Positions 32,911-41,716 of a stretch of 64,000 bases of DNA are shown piece by piece. Numbering within the stretch: position 1 is the first letter of the stretch; every line of letters begins with the position of its first letter. Below the pieces are notes generated by a model. The model did not search any database, was not told where the DNA came from, and worked only from the letters and a program-made list of their open reading frames with translations. Origin of the DNA: Pseudomonadota bacterium (GTDB taxonomy: Bacteria > Bdellovibrionota > Bacteriovoracia > Bacteriovoracales > Bacteriovoracaceae); the NCBI GenBank assembly GCA_027487685.1, contig JAIYDC010000081.1, positions 20,334 through 84,333 of the forward strand. The letters run 5' to 3'. The position numbers and the translations under genes are program-made.

Positions 32911-33296
32911 TGAATCACGAGCTACGATTGAGGGCAAAGGATGCAGCAACTCGCGCTCACTCGCCGTATTCCAAGGCGAAAGTCGGATCGGCAGTCAAGA
33001 CGGCCGATGGCCAAATCTACGAGGGCTGTAACATAGAAAATGCGAGCTTCGGCGGAACTGTCTGCGCCGAACGTGTGGCCATCTGGAAGGCCGTATCCGA
33101 GGGGCACAAGAAACTTAAAAGCATCTACGTCTACACCGTTGATGGCTGGCCTCCTTGCGGAATGTGCCTCCAGGTCATGACAGAGTTCGCGGATGGCAAC
33201 CTTGAGATCGTGATCGGCGACGAGGCCGGACGCGAGACGATTCTCAAGCTTAAAGAACTTCTTACCAACGCCTTCACTCCCGATCACATGGAGTAA
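32910..33296 (+). CDS. cdd: Cytidine deaminase
   Basis: 128 residues, the homotetrameric Cdd size. Zinc and catalytic motifs are CNIENASFGGTVCAERVAI (C-A-E, catalytic Glu) and PPCGMCLQV (PCxxC). It converts (deoxy)cytidine to (deoxy)uridine, which DeoA-type phosphorylase can then use. The start ATG overlaps the punA stop (TGATG), so it is the coupled third gene of the salvage operon. Confidence 0.95.
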   Translation: MNHELRLRAKDAATRAHSPYSKAKVGSAVKTADGQIYEGCNIENASFGGTVCAERVAIWKAVSEGHKKLKSIYVYTVDGWPPCGMCLQVMTEFADGNLEIVIGDEAGRETILKLKELLTNAFTPDHME

Positions 33297-33338
33297 GGGC
33301 GATCAAAAAGGAATGGAGCGAATGTTCCATTTAATCAC

Positions 33339-34655
33339 ATGCTAGAAAAAGAAAAAACCTTCGAGTCCTCGGACGCCCTCCTAAGGTCCCTCGAATTTTG
33401 TATCATTGACCTCGAGACTACGGGGGGAAATCCGGATACCGAGAAGATCATTGAAATTGGTCTTGTGAAAGTCGAGAATCGCAAGATCTCTGAAGAGCGA
33501 TCATTCCTCATTAATCCGCAGAAAGAAATCCCAGACTTTGTCCAGAAGCTCACGGGTATCCGGCGGGCCGACGTTGAGCACTCGCCAAAGATTGAGGAAG
33601 TGATCGACGAGATCGTGCAGTTCATCGGAAACTCGATTTTGGTCGCTCATAACACCTCCTTCGACGTGCCCTTCTTAAATGGAGTGCTTAAAAAACTTAA
33701 GCGCCCCACCCTCGACAACAAGGTCATCTGTACCAACATCATGACGAAGTACATGATCCCCGACATCATGAGTTCGAACCTGAACTACATGGCCTCGATC
33801 TTTGGGATTCACCACTCCCAGGCCCACAGGGCGGTTGAGGATGCCCGGGCGACAGGGCTCTTACTCCTGAAGTACCTGGAAATTTTTGAGGCCAAAAATA
33901 TCAGAAAGGTTAACCAGCTCTACTACCCTAGGAACAAGTTTGAACTCGATCGAGCGATCATCGAGCCGTCGGATGGCATAGAGAAAGTCCACCAGGTCAT
34001 CGCCGAGATTAACAATCCCTGTGTTCTCACGATCAAGGGTGACAACGGTGTGATCCTGACCATCCTCCCCCTCCAGAATCCCAGCGCGGAGCTGGAGGAC
34101 CTCAAACTCTACCTCGCCGAGTTCCGTTGGAGCCAGATCCACCTGCGGCTCTGCGGGCCCTTTATTGAAGGCCTCTTCTTCATGAATTCAAATTTCGTGA
34201 AGATCCCCGAATCCTACCGGAAAAAGACCATCGATTACCTGCGGGCGAAGCATCAGCTTCCCTTGGCGCCAAAATTCATGGATGAGCACGATTTCGTCGT
34301 GACCCCACACCTAATTAACGGCCAGTTCATCGTCTATAGCTTCCTGAACTTCTCCACTTATTCGCAACTGGTCTTTAAGTTTCCATCCCATAAGAAGAAG
34401 CTCCACCAGTTCCTCCTGGGACAGGTCGCGCGTTTTGAAACGCAGCAGAAGGGGAAAAAGAAAGTCTTCATCCATAATGACGTGAAGGATATCTTTCTCG
34501 CACTCTTTAGCAACGCTCTAGCAAGGGAGCCAAAGGTCTACCAGACGCTTAAGATCGCCGACATTCGTGACGAACAAAAGCGCTATCTTGATCGCATTGA
34601 GGAGCTCTCCGTAGGAGAGGCGGACCGGTATAAGTTCCCTGTGAAACACCTCTAG
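33339..34655 (+). CDS. DnaQ-like 3'-5' exonuclease with an unknown C-terminal domain
   Basis: 438 residues. The N-terminal 175 residues form a DEDDh exonuclease like the PolC/DNA polymerase III epsilon type: FCIIDLETTGG (first Asp-Glu), LVAHNTSFDVPFLNG and AHRAVEDARATGLL (His and last Asp). The remaining 260 residues match nothing I recognise and have no membrane segment or GIY-YIG motif. A 14-base-spaced inverted repeat AATGGA/TCCATT lies at 33312-33331 before the start. It may act in DNA repair or degradation. It converges with the kinase-like gene with no gap. Confidence 0.85.
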   Translation: MLEKEKTFESSDALLRSLEFCIIDLETTGGNPDTEKIIEIGLVKVENRKISEERSFLINPQKEIPDFVQKLTGIRRADVEHSPKIEEVIDEIVQFIGNSILVAHNTSFDVPFLNGVLKKLKRPTLDNKVICTNIMTKYMIPDIMSSNLNYMASIFGIHHSQAHRAVEDARATGLLLLKYLEIFEAKNIRKVNQLYYPRNKFELDRAIIEPSDGIEKVHQVIAEINNPCVLTIKGDNGVILTILPLQNPSAELEDLKLYLAEFRWSQIHLRLCGPFIEGLFFMNSNFVKIPESYRKKTIDYLRAKHQLPLAPKFMDEHDFVVTPHLINGQFIVYSFLNFSTYSQLVFKFPSHKKKLHQFLLGQVARFETQQKGKKKVFIHNDVKDIFLALFSNALAREPKVYQTLKIADIRDEQKRYLDRIEELSVGEADRYKFPVKHL

Positions 34656-36341
34656 CTAGGGGTTGTGGATGAAGCGCAGGGAATAGTCCGAGACCTGGAG
34701 GACAAAGTTTTCAATGGTCACGAGATTCTGGATGAGCTTTGAGAGACTCAAATTCGAAATATTGAGCTCATGAAGCTGGATCTGAATCTCACGGGAGCTC
34801 TCGATGATCTCCCCTTTGATCACCTTCTCGATCTGGTTCTTATTGGCGACCAAAAGCTGGTGCGAATAGAGGGTCATCAGTTCTCCGAGAATCAAATAGA
34901 AAGTCATCGTCAGAAGGCTCGGATTGACTCGTGCCTTGAACTCAGCGTGCTTACTCGAGTCGAAGTTAAAGCGTATGCCACTTTCTACAGTACGGAAGCG
35001 CAACAGATTCTGCGCCTGCTGGTAGCAAATGTCGATGGTGCTTCGTGGATCTTCTGAATACGCCAGAGATTTTGGATTGGCCCGCGAGAAACCAAGGAAC
35101 GTCTCGATCAACTGCTTGCACCTTTGAGCGCCGTTTTTCATCTCCACCAAGGTTTGCGTCGCTTCCTGATCATGGTCCTCATCCAGAAGAAGCAGCGTCA
35201 AGGCGGCCTGGATACCAGCAATCGGGTTATTCAGCTCGTGAGCGATGCTCGAGCTGATAATTCCGAGTTCCTGACCTGAGGGAGTCAGGTTACCATCACC
35301 CTTAAGAAAGAAACTCTCGGTGAAGAAGACGAAGAGAATCTTCTCCTGGTCCATATGATAGATATTCTTCCGGAAGATATTGTACGGGATATCGTTGATG
35401 AGGATTTTTTCTCGCAGCTTGAGTCGCAGGCAGTGGGCCGGAGGATGCCCCAACTTTCCGAAGAGCGTATTATGCTGGTGCACTTCTCCACTCCCAGAAA
35501 GAAGGGCCACAGGAAACGGTATGCCATCGAGCACACTTTCCCACAGAGATTCATCGAAGAAGGGGTCTTTGATCTCCTGCTGGGAACGGAAGAAGTTAAC
35601 CAGCGTAGTGAAAAAGAAGAGTCGCTTCATGAGCCGAATGGCGTCGTCGTCATCCCAGTGAAGTTCCATACCGATAAATTCACCCTTAAAGGGTGGAAGA
35701 ATCAGAAAGGACTCCGTTGGATGAAAAGAACCCAGGTCTCGGGCCGTAAGGAAGCGGAAGCGCGCCCGTTCGATGTGAACCTTGACGAATTGCTTCAATA
35801 CTTTCTCTAGCTTAAGGATGTCGTCGGACTGGATGAGGTCTCGCTCGAGGTGAACGAGCGCCTGGGCGTAGTCCAGAAGAACCTCGGTGGTAAAGACTTC
35901 GTCGGCCTTGAGGGAGATGACCTGGCGCACCTTCAACTCAAAGCGCCGCAGGTTTTTCAAACCCCGTGACATAAAGATGTCTTCACGGGCCAGGATAAAC
36001 TTTTGAAGCGACGGTCTTAGTAGGCGTTCAAGTTGCCGGCGATCAATTCCATCGTCTAGGACAGCATCGGCCTGAGACTCGCTGATGTTCTGGCCGAAAC
36101 TAAAGAGCCCCTGATTCTGATCCAGAAGACAGATGCGAAATTCTTGACCGGCAGAGATCCCGTGGAGCGAAGTTTCCGAAATAAAGTCGACGACGAACTT
36201 ATCGGCGGTCGCCGGAGTAGCGAGGGACTCGGATAGAATGGCATCTCTGAACTCAGAGAGTACAATTTCGAGGCTTTTCCGGAGATCCGGGGAGAGCATC
36301 GGGTCAATCCGGAACTGAAGGACTCCTGAGTACTGCTGCAT
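34656..36341 (-). CDS. Histidine-kinase-like protein without a recognisable ATPase domain
   Basis: 561 residues, soluble. The region around residue 270-330 looks like a PAS domain (VLDGIPFPVALLSGSGEVHQ). A HisKA phospho-acceptor box is intact (SSIAHELNNPIAGIQAAL). After it, where a HATPase_c domain should show the N-box (N-x-x-x-N), DxGxG and GTGLGL, there is NPSLLTMTFYLILGELM and no Gly-rich box. ATP binding is therefore unlikely, so it may accept phosphate from another kinase or act as a scaffold. The ATG overlaps the stop of the M23 peptidase gene by one base. Confidence 0.75.
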   Translation of the reverse strand: MQQYSGVLQFRIDPMLSPDLRKSLEIVLSEFRDAILSESLATPATADKFVVDFISETSLHGISAGQEFRICLLDQNQGLFSFGQNISESQADAVLDDGIDRRQLERLLRPSLQKFILAREDIFMSRGLKNLRRFELKVRQVISLKADEVFTTEVLLDYAQALVHLERDLIQSDDILKLEKVLKQFVKVHIERARFRFLTARDLGSFHPTESFLILPPFKGEFIGMELHWDDDDAIRLMKRLFFFTTLVNFFRSQQEIKDPFFDESLWESVLDGIPFPVALLSGSGEVHQHNTLFGKLGHPPAHCLRLKLREKILINDIPYNIFRKNIYHMDQEKILFVFFTESFFLKGDGNLTPSGQELGIISSSIAHELNNPIAGIQAALTLLLLDEDHDQEATQTLVEMKNGAQRCKQLIETFLGFSRANPKSLAYSEDPRSTIDICYQQAQNLLRFRTVESGIRFNFDSSKHAEFKARVNPSLLTMTFYLILGELMTLYSHQLLVANKNQIEKVIKGEIIESSREIQIQLHELNISNLSLSKLIQNLVTIENFVLQVSDYSLRFIHNP

Positions 36342-37180
36342 TATTCCTTAAAAGCTTTCTTGGTCTCTGAGATCATGACGTCGCCGTCGATGTACTGGCC
36401 CTGCACTTTAACACCCCAGTGGAGGTGTGGTCCAGAGGTTCTTCCGGTATTTCCGGAGAGGCCAATGAGCTCTCCACGTTTAACGAAGCGCCCCGCTTCG
36501 ATCAGGGTCTTTGAGAGGTGACCATAGACAGTAAAGATATCCAACCCGTGGTCGATGATGACGGTTCCACCGGTATAAAAAAGATCTCCAGAAAAAACCA
36601 CCTTCCCCGCGTTAGCAGCTGGAACATTATCCCCTACCGCTGCACGATAATCGATCCCCAGGTGCTGGCCCTTTTTTTGCTTATTATAAACGCGCTTAGT
36701 TCCGTAAATACTCGTGACAGCACTACTCATAGGCGCTTGGAATGCGGTCTTAAACTGCATCCGATCCAGAGAGAGCGAATAGAGCTTATTAAGGACTAAC
36801 TGCTCTGCATCGGCGCGCTTTTGGTTCACGGGAGAGAGCTTGATAGTCTTCGGTTCAACTTTAAGTTTCTCCGCCGGGTACTCCCGGTTCTCAACTTTAA
36901 AAAAGAGATCGGCGAGCACCTGATCCCCTTGCTTGAAGGTGCAAGTAAATGGGTTCAGGTCGGAGAAGTAGCTCTGGATGATGAAGGCCTGCACCTGTTT
37001 TCCCTCGCGCTGGAGCTTGACCCTCTGGTCACCGCAAAAGAGTTTTACGTCTTCGCCTGGGAGTTCAAGCTCGATCCAACGGACTTCTCCTGGGCGGATT
37101 GTAAGCTCTTGTTGAATCGGATTTTTCGCCCAGGCAGTATTCAGGCAGAGGATGGGAAGGAGGGAGATGAAAAGCTTCAT
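36341..37180 (-). CDS. M23-family (LytM) peptidoglycan endopeptidase, secreted
   Basis: 279 residues. Signal peptide MKLFISLLPILCLNTAWA. The C-terminal LytM domain has all zinc and catalytic motifs: GQHLGIDYRAAVG (HxxxD), ANAGKVVFSG, VYGHLS and GPHLHWGVK (HxH). It would cleave peptide cross-links in the wall. The N-terminal 120 residues are beta-rich and resemble a domain preceding some M23 enzymes. It follows xseA after one base, and its stop overlaps the kinase-like start. Confidence 0.9.
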   Translation of the reverse strand: MKLFISLLPILCLNTAWAKNPIQQELTIRPGEVRWIELELPGEDVKLFCGDQRVKLQREGKQVQAFIIQSYFSDLNPFTCTFKQGDQVLADLFFKVENREYPAEKLKVEPKTIKLSPVNQKRADAEQLVLNKLYSLSLDRMQFKTAFQAPMSSAVTSIYGTKRVYNKQKKGQHLGIDYRAAVGDNVPAANAGKVVFSGDLFYTGGTVIIDHGLDIFTVYGHLSKTLIEAGRFVKRGELIGLSGNTGRTSGPHLHWGVKVQGQYIDGDVMISETKKAFKE

Positions 37181-37181
37181 A

Positions 37182-38450
37182 TTATTCCTTTAATGCCTTT
37201 CCCTTACCGTCATGAAAAACAAGGTCCATCTTCGTGCCTGAGGCGAGGCGCTCAAAGCCGTCACGGGAAGTGATGACGGAGCCATTGGAGAGCGAAACGT
37301 AGGAATACCCCCGGCCCAAAACATTGGTCGGATTCAGCGCCCGAAGGACCTGCTCCAGGCGCTGAAGCATCTCGCTGCGCCGCTGGCCTTGAAGTTCTGT
37401 GAGGTGACCTAACCGAAGGATCCCGTCATCGAGACGCTGTGTCCTCTCTCTTAGTCCGGTAAGCTCAGGGCCCCGGTCGGTGAGACGTATCCTTTCAAGA
37501 CGCTTGTCTGCGTCACGGAGCTTCTGGCGCATAAGGTTCAGGAGTTCTCTCGGATGAAATCTGTGCATCAGAAGTTGAATGTGCTGATTCAGTTTAAAGA
37601 GATTTGACTTCAAGTGTGTGTGACAGAATGTGAGCCTCGCGCGCAGCTCGGTCTGGGGCTGCGATAAGGTCTCGGCCGCTGCGGTCGGTGTCTCAGAACG
37701 ATGATCGGCCACGTAATCACTGAGAGTATAATCAACCTGATGACCCACGGCCGAGATGACCGGAATCGGACACTCGGCAATGGCACGGACAAGTGCTTCG
37801 TCGTTGAACGCCCAGAGATCCTCAAGGCTTCCTCCACCTCGGGTGAGAACAATCACCTCGATCCCGGAAATTCCCTGAACCTTCTGGAGTGCTTCACGAA
37901 GTGATCGAGGGGCGCCCTCCCCTTGGACTAAGGCCGGAGCAATGAGAACGTCATGCCAGAGAGAACGCCGATCCAGGACGTTCAAAAAATCCTGAAGAGC
38001 AGCACCGTGCTCAGCGGTTATCACAGCGATCCGCTTAGGAAATGCCGGAAGGGCCTTCTTCTTCTCCAGATCAAAGAGCCCCTCTTGGGAAAGGCGCGCC
38101 TTCAGTCGTTCGAACTGGAGTTTGAGCTGGCCCTCCCCGGCGGGAAAGATGCGCTTTGCTAAGAGCTGGAAGGTCCCACGCTTCTGATAAACACTCAGAG
38201 GTCCAACGACAACAATCTTATCGCCGTTCTTTAGGTTTCGTATGAGTGGATTTCTGAGGGCGTCTCCCCGGAAGAGAGCGCAAGAGATACTGGCATTTTC
38301 GTCGGAAAGAGTGAAATACCAGTGCCCAGCACCCGAAGGCGAAAGGTTAGTCACTTCCCCTTGAACCATGACCTCATGGAACTGCTCCTCAAGAACATCC
38401 TTGATGGAGTTGACGAGGTCGGAGACGGACGCCGCGTCAACGCCAATCAT
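37182..38450 (-). CDS. xseA: Exodeoxyribonuclease VII large subunit
   Basis: 422 residues. N-terminal OB domain (VMVQGEVTNLSPSGAGHWYF, SLSVYQKRG, GEGQLKLQFE), then the catalytic region (KRIAVITAEHGAALQDF, LTRGGGSLEDLWAFNDE, VISAVGHQVDYTLSDYVADHRSETPTAA) and a coiled-coil C-terminus ending in GRGYSYV. With XseB it degrades single-stranded DNA. No xseB is visible in the window. The ATG overlaps the ctpA stop as ATGA. Confidence 0.95.
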   Translation of the reverse strand: MIGVDAASVSDLVNSIKDVLEEQFHEVMVQGEVTNLSPSGAGHWYFTLSDENASISCALFRGDALRNPLIRNLKNGDKIVVVGPLSVYQKRGTFQLLAKRIFPAGEGQLKLQFERLKARLSQEGLFDLEKKKALPAFPKRIAVITAEHGAALQDFLNVLDRRSLWHDVLIAPALVQGEGAPRSLREALQKVQGISGIEVIVLTRGGGSLEDLWAFNDEALVRAIAECPIPVISAVGHQVDYTLSDYVADHRSETPTAAAETLSQPQTELRARLTFCHTHLKSNLFKLNQHIQLLMHRFHPRELLNLMRQKLRDADKRLERIRLTDRGPELTGLRERTQRLDDGILRLGHLTELQGQRRSEMLQRLEQVLRALNPTNVLGRGYSYVSLSNGSVITSRDGFERLASGTKMDLVFHDGKGKALKE

Positions 38451-39877
38451 TGGCCCCGATCCACCTTCGACTTCGCTTCAAAAACGCGGAAGCCCTGAAG
38501 GTAACGGATCGCCTGTTGGACCTGATAGTCCTGAGACGGATCAAAGGTTTTAAAGATGTCCTCGTCTTTTTCCTTTTTGTCTTTAGCGACCCGTGCCTCA
38601 CTGCGCTTGGCCTCAAGCTCACGGACACGCTGAACGCGCTCCTTCCTCTCGGTGGCCTCCCGGGATGCACGCTCGTCATTTGTTTCAATGGTTGCAGTGA
38701 GATGCCCCTTCAGATCCTTCTCTCGGATGTAACGGTCCTCTTTTAGACCCCGCTCGAACTCCCCGGCCGAGAGCTCCTCAATCGCTACGTCGGGGGTAAT
38801 TCCAATCGCCTGGATCTTCCGGTTCTTCGGCGTCATGTACTGGGCAATCGTGAGCTTCACGCCGCTCTCTTTATCGACCTGTGCTACCGTCTGGACCGAG
38901 CCTTTACCAAAGGAAAGGGATCCCATGATGACAGCACGGCCGTGATCCTGGAGCGCTCCTGCCACGATTTCCGAAGCTGAAGCCGAAGCGCCGTTAATCA
39001 GCACCACCATCGGTGTCGCGAGGTCTTTAACGCCCGACTTCTTCACGTAGCGGATATCTTTGTTCTGAGGGTCACGGGCCTCTGTTGTAACGACGATACC
39101 TTCCTTCAGGAAAATTGAAGAGACGTCAACCGCCTGATCGAGGAGACCTCCTGGATTGGAACGCAGGTCGAGAATAAGACCTGAGAACTCGCCACCGGTG
39201 GCCTTCGCCTTCATGGACTTAAGCGCCTGCTCGACCGATTCAGCCGAGCGCTTCTGAAACTGAGTCAGTCGCACGTAAGCAAACTTCTCTTTTATGAGCT
39301 CGGCCTTGACTGGCTTGACCTTGATGATTTCCCGCTGAAGAGTAAAGTGCTTCACACCTTCTACCCCATCGCGCAGGATGCCTAGGTGGATTTTCTCACC
39401 GACTTTTCCCCGCATTTTCTCGATCGACTGATCAAGGGTCATGCCGACGATGGGCTCGTGGTTTATCTCAACGAGTTTGTCTTTAGGCTTAAGGCCCGCT
39501 CTGAACGCTGGTGTATCGTCGATCGGAGTCACGATGAAGATCACCCCATCCTTTTGTGTGACCTCAAGACCCAGACCACCGAACTCGCCAGCGGTATCGT
39601 TCTGCATCTTCTCGAAGAAGTCTTTATTCAGGAAGGCAGAGTGAGGGTCTAGTGTCTCCATCATTCCTTTGAGCGCCCCTTCGATAAGTTTCTCGGTGCT
39701 CACGGGACGGTAATACTGGGTCTCAACGAGGTGAAGGACCTTATTGAAGAGTTCGAGCTGTTCGAAACGGGATTTGTTCTCGGTCAGCTTGGGCGCAGGC
39801 CCTGAAGCTTCCTCACGTGAGTATAATGGGGTAGAGAGTAAGAGAGTTGAGAGAGCGAGTGTCGCAAGACGAGACAT
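38447..39877 (-). CDS. ctpA: S41-family carboxyl-terminal processing peptidase
   Basis: 476 residues. Signal peptide MSRLATLALSTLLLSTPLYS, a PDZ domain (GGLGLEVTQKDGVIFIVTPI, AGLKPKDKLVEINHEPI), then the protease core: LILDLRSNPGGLLDQAV, NGASASASEIVAGALQDHG (nucleophile Ser) and GSLSFGKGSVQTVAQV (general-base Lys). It trims C-termini of periplasmic proteins, often wall hydrolases or their regulators. AGGAGTACTC precedes the ATG. It follows the EnvC-like gene by 28 bases and couples to xseA. The C-terminal 110 residues are charged. Confidence 0.93.
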   Translation of the reverse strand: MSRLATLALSTLLLSTPLYSREEASGPAPKLTENKSRFEQLELFNKVLHLVETQYYRPVSTEKLIEGALKGMMETLDPHSAFLNKDFFEKMQNDTAGEFGGLGLEVTQKDGVIFIVTPIDDTPAFRAGLKPKDKLVEINHEPIVGMTLDQSIEKMRGKVGEKIHLGILRDGVEGVKHFTLQREIIKVKPVKAELIKEKFAYVRLTQFQKRSAESVEQALKSMKAKATGGEFSGLILDLRSNPGGLLDQAVDVSSIFLKEGIVVTTEARDPQNKDIRYVKKSGVKDLATPMVVLINGASASASEIVAGALQDHGRAVIMGSLSFGKGSVQTVAQVDKESGVKLTIAQYMTPKNRKIQAIGITPDVAIEELSAGEFERGLKEDRYIREKDLKGHLTATIETNDERASREATERKERVQRVRELEAKRSEARVAKDKKEKDEDIFKTFDPSQDYQVQQAIRYLQGFRVFEAKSKVDRGQ

Positions 39878-39905
39878 GAGTACTCCTGGGAGCGTAAAGG
39901 TGCCC

Positions 39906-40919
39906 CTAGATTTTACTCACTCCCTTTTGGTCTAACCACAAAATTGTGTTCTGCGCGGTGTTTTTCTTCCGGACTTCAAAGTAGAGATTCTGAGGTTCTT
40001 TGGTATCGTTGCGCGTGTAAGCGAGGATGTCGCCACTACCAACGGTATCATCTTTTTTCACCCGAATATCCATCCGCCCTAGAAGAACCGTCCGGAGGTC
40101 GTTGCCATGGTCAATCAAGACAACCTGGCCATAGGCCGCTAGGTCGCCAGCATAGACAATCTTTCCGCCACCCACCGCCTTCACTGGTTGGGTCGCCGAG
40201 AACTTGAAGGTCACGCCCTTTGGGCTCGGTGTGAAGCTCATGTAATCGTCGACAGGTCGGGAGAATAAGCGGTCCGGTTTACTCTGAATCACCGGTGCCC
40301 CGCTAAGTTCTTTTTTAACTGCTGCGAACCGCGACGCGAGCTTCGACGACTGGACCTGGGACTCGGCTTTTTTCTTGCTTTCAACTCTCAAAAGGTAGGA
40401 TGCCATGACGGCTTTTTTCCGCGCCTCAAGCTCTCCGATGACTGCGGCCAGTTCCTCTTCATTACGGCGGAGTTCAATGAGCTTTTGATCGAACTCTGCT
40501 ACCTTGGCGTCGTAACCTGTAAGTTCGGTCTCGCTTTGTTTGAGTTTGTCCTGAGCGCGGCGAAGAAGCTCAAGATGAACCTTCCGCTGCCACGGCTCAG
40601 TGGTCTCATTTTCGCTCTCAAGAAGATAGCTCTGAAGGATCCGCTTGTTCTCTGCTTGAGTTGTCCGGACTTCCTCGCGCTTTCTGGTGAGCTCGTCCCG
40701 GTACAGCTTAATATCGCCCTCGAACTGACGGATTTGCTCGAGGCTTGAGACATAGAGATTGTTCTTTGCTCCTAGCTCCTTCTCGAGTGTCGAGAGCCGC
40801 GCCCCGAGTTCGAGAACCTCCGTGCGATAACGAGCGAGCTGGTCACCGGGCCTTCTCACTGCGGCCCCCGTAGTCAGGGAGAGTGTGAGGGCAAGAGGAA
40901 AAACAAGGAAGCTCTTCAT
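39906..40919 (-). CDS. EnvC-like murein hydrolase activator with degenerate LytM domain
   Basis: 337 residues. Signal peptide MKSFLVFPLALTLSL, a long coiled coil (about residues 25-210), then a LytM-like domain from about 230. The catalytic positions are missing: the HxxxD region reads TFKFSATQPVKAV and the HLH position reads LYFEV, while IDHGND and the fold remain. EnvC works this way, binding FtsX through its coiled coil and activating an amidase. The ATG overlaps the ftsX stop as ATGA, which fits that role. Confidence 0.85.
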   Translation of the reverse strand: MKSFLVFPLALTLSLTTGAAVRRPGDQLARYRTEVLELGARLSTLEKELGAKNNLYVSSLEQIRQFEGDIKLYRDELTRKREEVRTTQAENKRILQSYLLESENETTEPWQRKVHLELLRRAQDKLKQSETELTGYDAKVAEFDQKLIELRRNEEELAAVIGELEARKKAVMASYLLRVESKKKAESQVQSSKLASRFAAVKKELSGAPVIQSKPDRLFSRPVDDYMSFTPSPKGVTFKFSATQPVKAVGGGKIVYAGDLAAYGQVVLIDHGNDLRTVLLGRMDIRVKKDDTVGSGDILAYTRNDTKEPQNLYFEVRKKNTAQNTILWLDQKGVSKI

Positions 40920-41716
40920 AGCGTTGGTTTCCATCTCCAGTCCTGCATTGAGAAGGTCCAGAATATGGAGAAGATCATGAATAAAATGAGAGAGTCGGTC
41001 ACCTTGAGGGTCCCGTTCCAGATTCCGACGGCTGTAAAAATCGCGTAAACGAGGGTAAGGCCAGCAGCGATGCTCTTGGCGGCCACGAACTTCTTGCGCT
41101 GAAACTTCTCAATCAGATAGGCACGAGAACGGAAGACGTCGTAGCAGAGCCAGAAACAAACGATCCAAAGGAAGGCCACAATCCCCACGGCACCCCAGTC
41201 ACCCGCCTTAGCGAGGAAGCCGTAAAACGGATGTGCTTTCATAACCCCGGTGATCTCGGGGTACTTGATGTCTGTGGCGGTGACATGGTCTGCGCCTCCG
41301 AGCTTGACCACCTGCCCCCTAACGAAGTCGAGACTTTCGGCCGAGAGCGAAGAACTCATGACCACTCGAAGTGATTTAAATTCGAGAAGGCCCGCATCGA
41401 GGGCATAGCTACTTCCCAGCTCGCCGACCAAGGCACGGAGCTTCGAGCGCGATCGCTCAGACTCTTTATCGTCGACAGCAACGACGCCTGGAAGTCGAGC
41501 TAGGAGCGTTTTGACTTTCACTGTATCCACCGTGCCGTCGAGAACGGCAACGAAGTACGGACTTACCATCTTCTCAGGCGAGAGCTGCTCGATACTGGCT
41601 GCTAGCCAAGGCCTGTGCGTGAGACCCAGCGCTAGGAGGCAGGAGAAGAGTACAAAAGAAGCACCTCGGATGGGTGACTCCCCGATGGACTTGAAAAATT
41701 CTTTTAAATAAAACAT
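40916..41716 (-). CDS. ftsX: Cell-division protein FtsX
   Basis: 266 residues. A membrane helix near residues 19-40, a periplasmic domain of about 130 residues, then three C-terminal helices (VGIVAFLWIVCFWLCYD, AAGLTLVYAIFTAVGIW, LILFMIFSIFWTFSMQDW). This is the FtsX topology. It partners with FtsE and transmits ATP-driven change to an EnvC-type activator outside. It overlaps ftsE by 13 bases and the EnvC-like gene by 4. Confidence 0.87.
   Translation of the reverse strand: MFYLKEFFKSIGESPIRGASFVLFSCLLALGLTHRPWLAASIEQLSPEKMVSPYFVAVLDGTVDTVKVKTLLARLPGVVAVDDKESERSRSKLRALVGELGSSYALDAGLLEFKSLRVVMSSSLSAESLDFVRGQVVKLGGADHVTATDIKYPEITGVMKAHPFYGFLAKAGDWGAVGIVAFLWIVCFWLCYDVFRSRAYLIEKFQRKKFVAAKSIAAGLTLVYAIFTAVGIWNGTLKVTDSLILFMIFSIFWTFSMQDWRWKPTL

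Noticed and set aside
37182..38450. Expected xseB next to xseA
   Set aside because: The gene directly downstream encodes an M23 peptidase; no small XseB-like ORF is present nearby.
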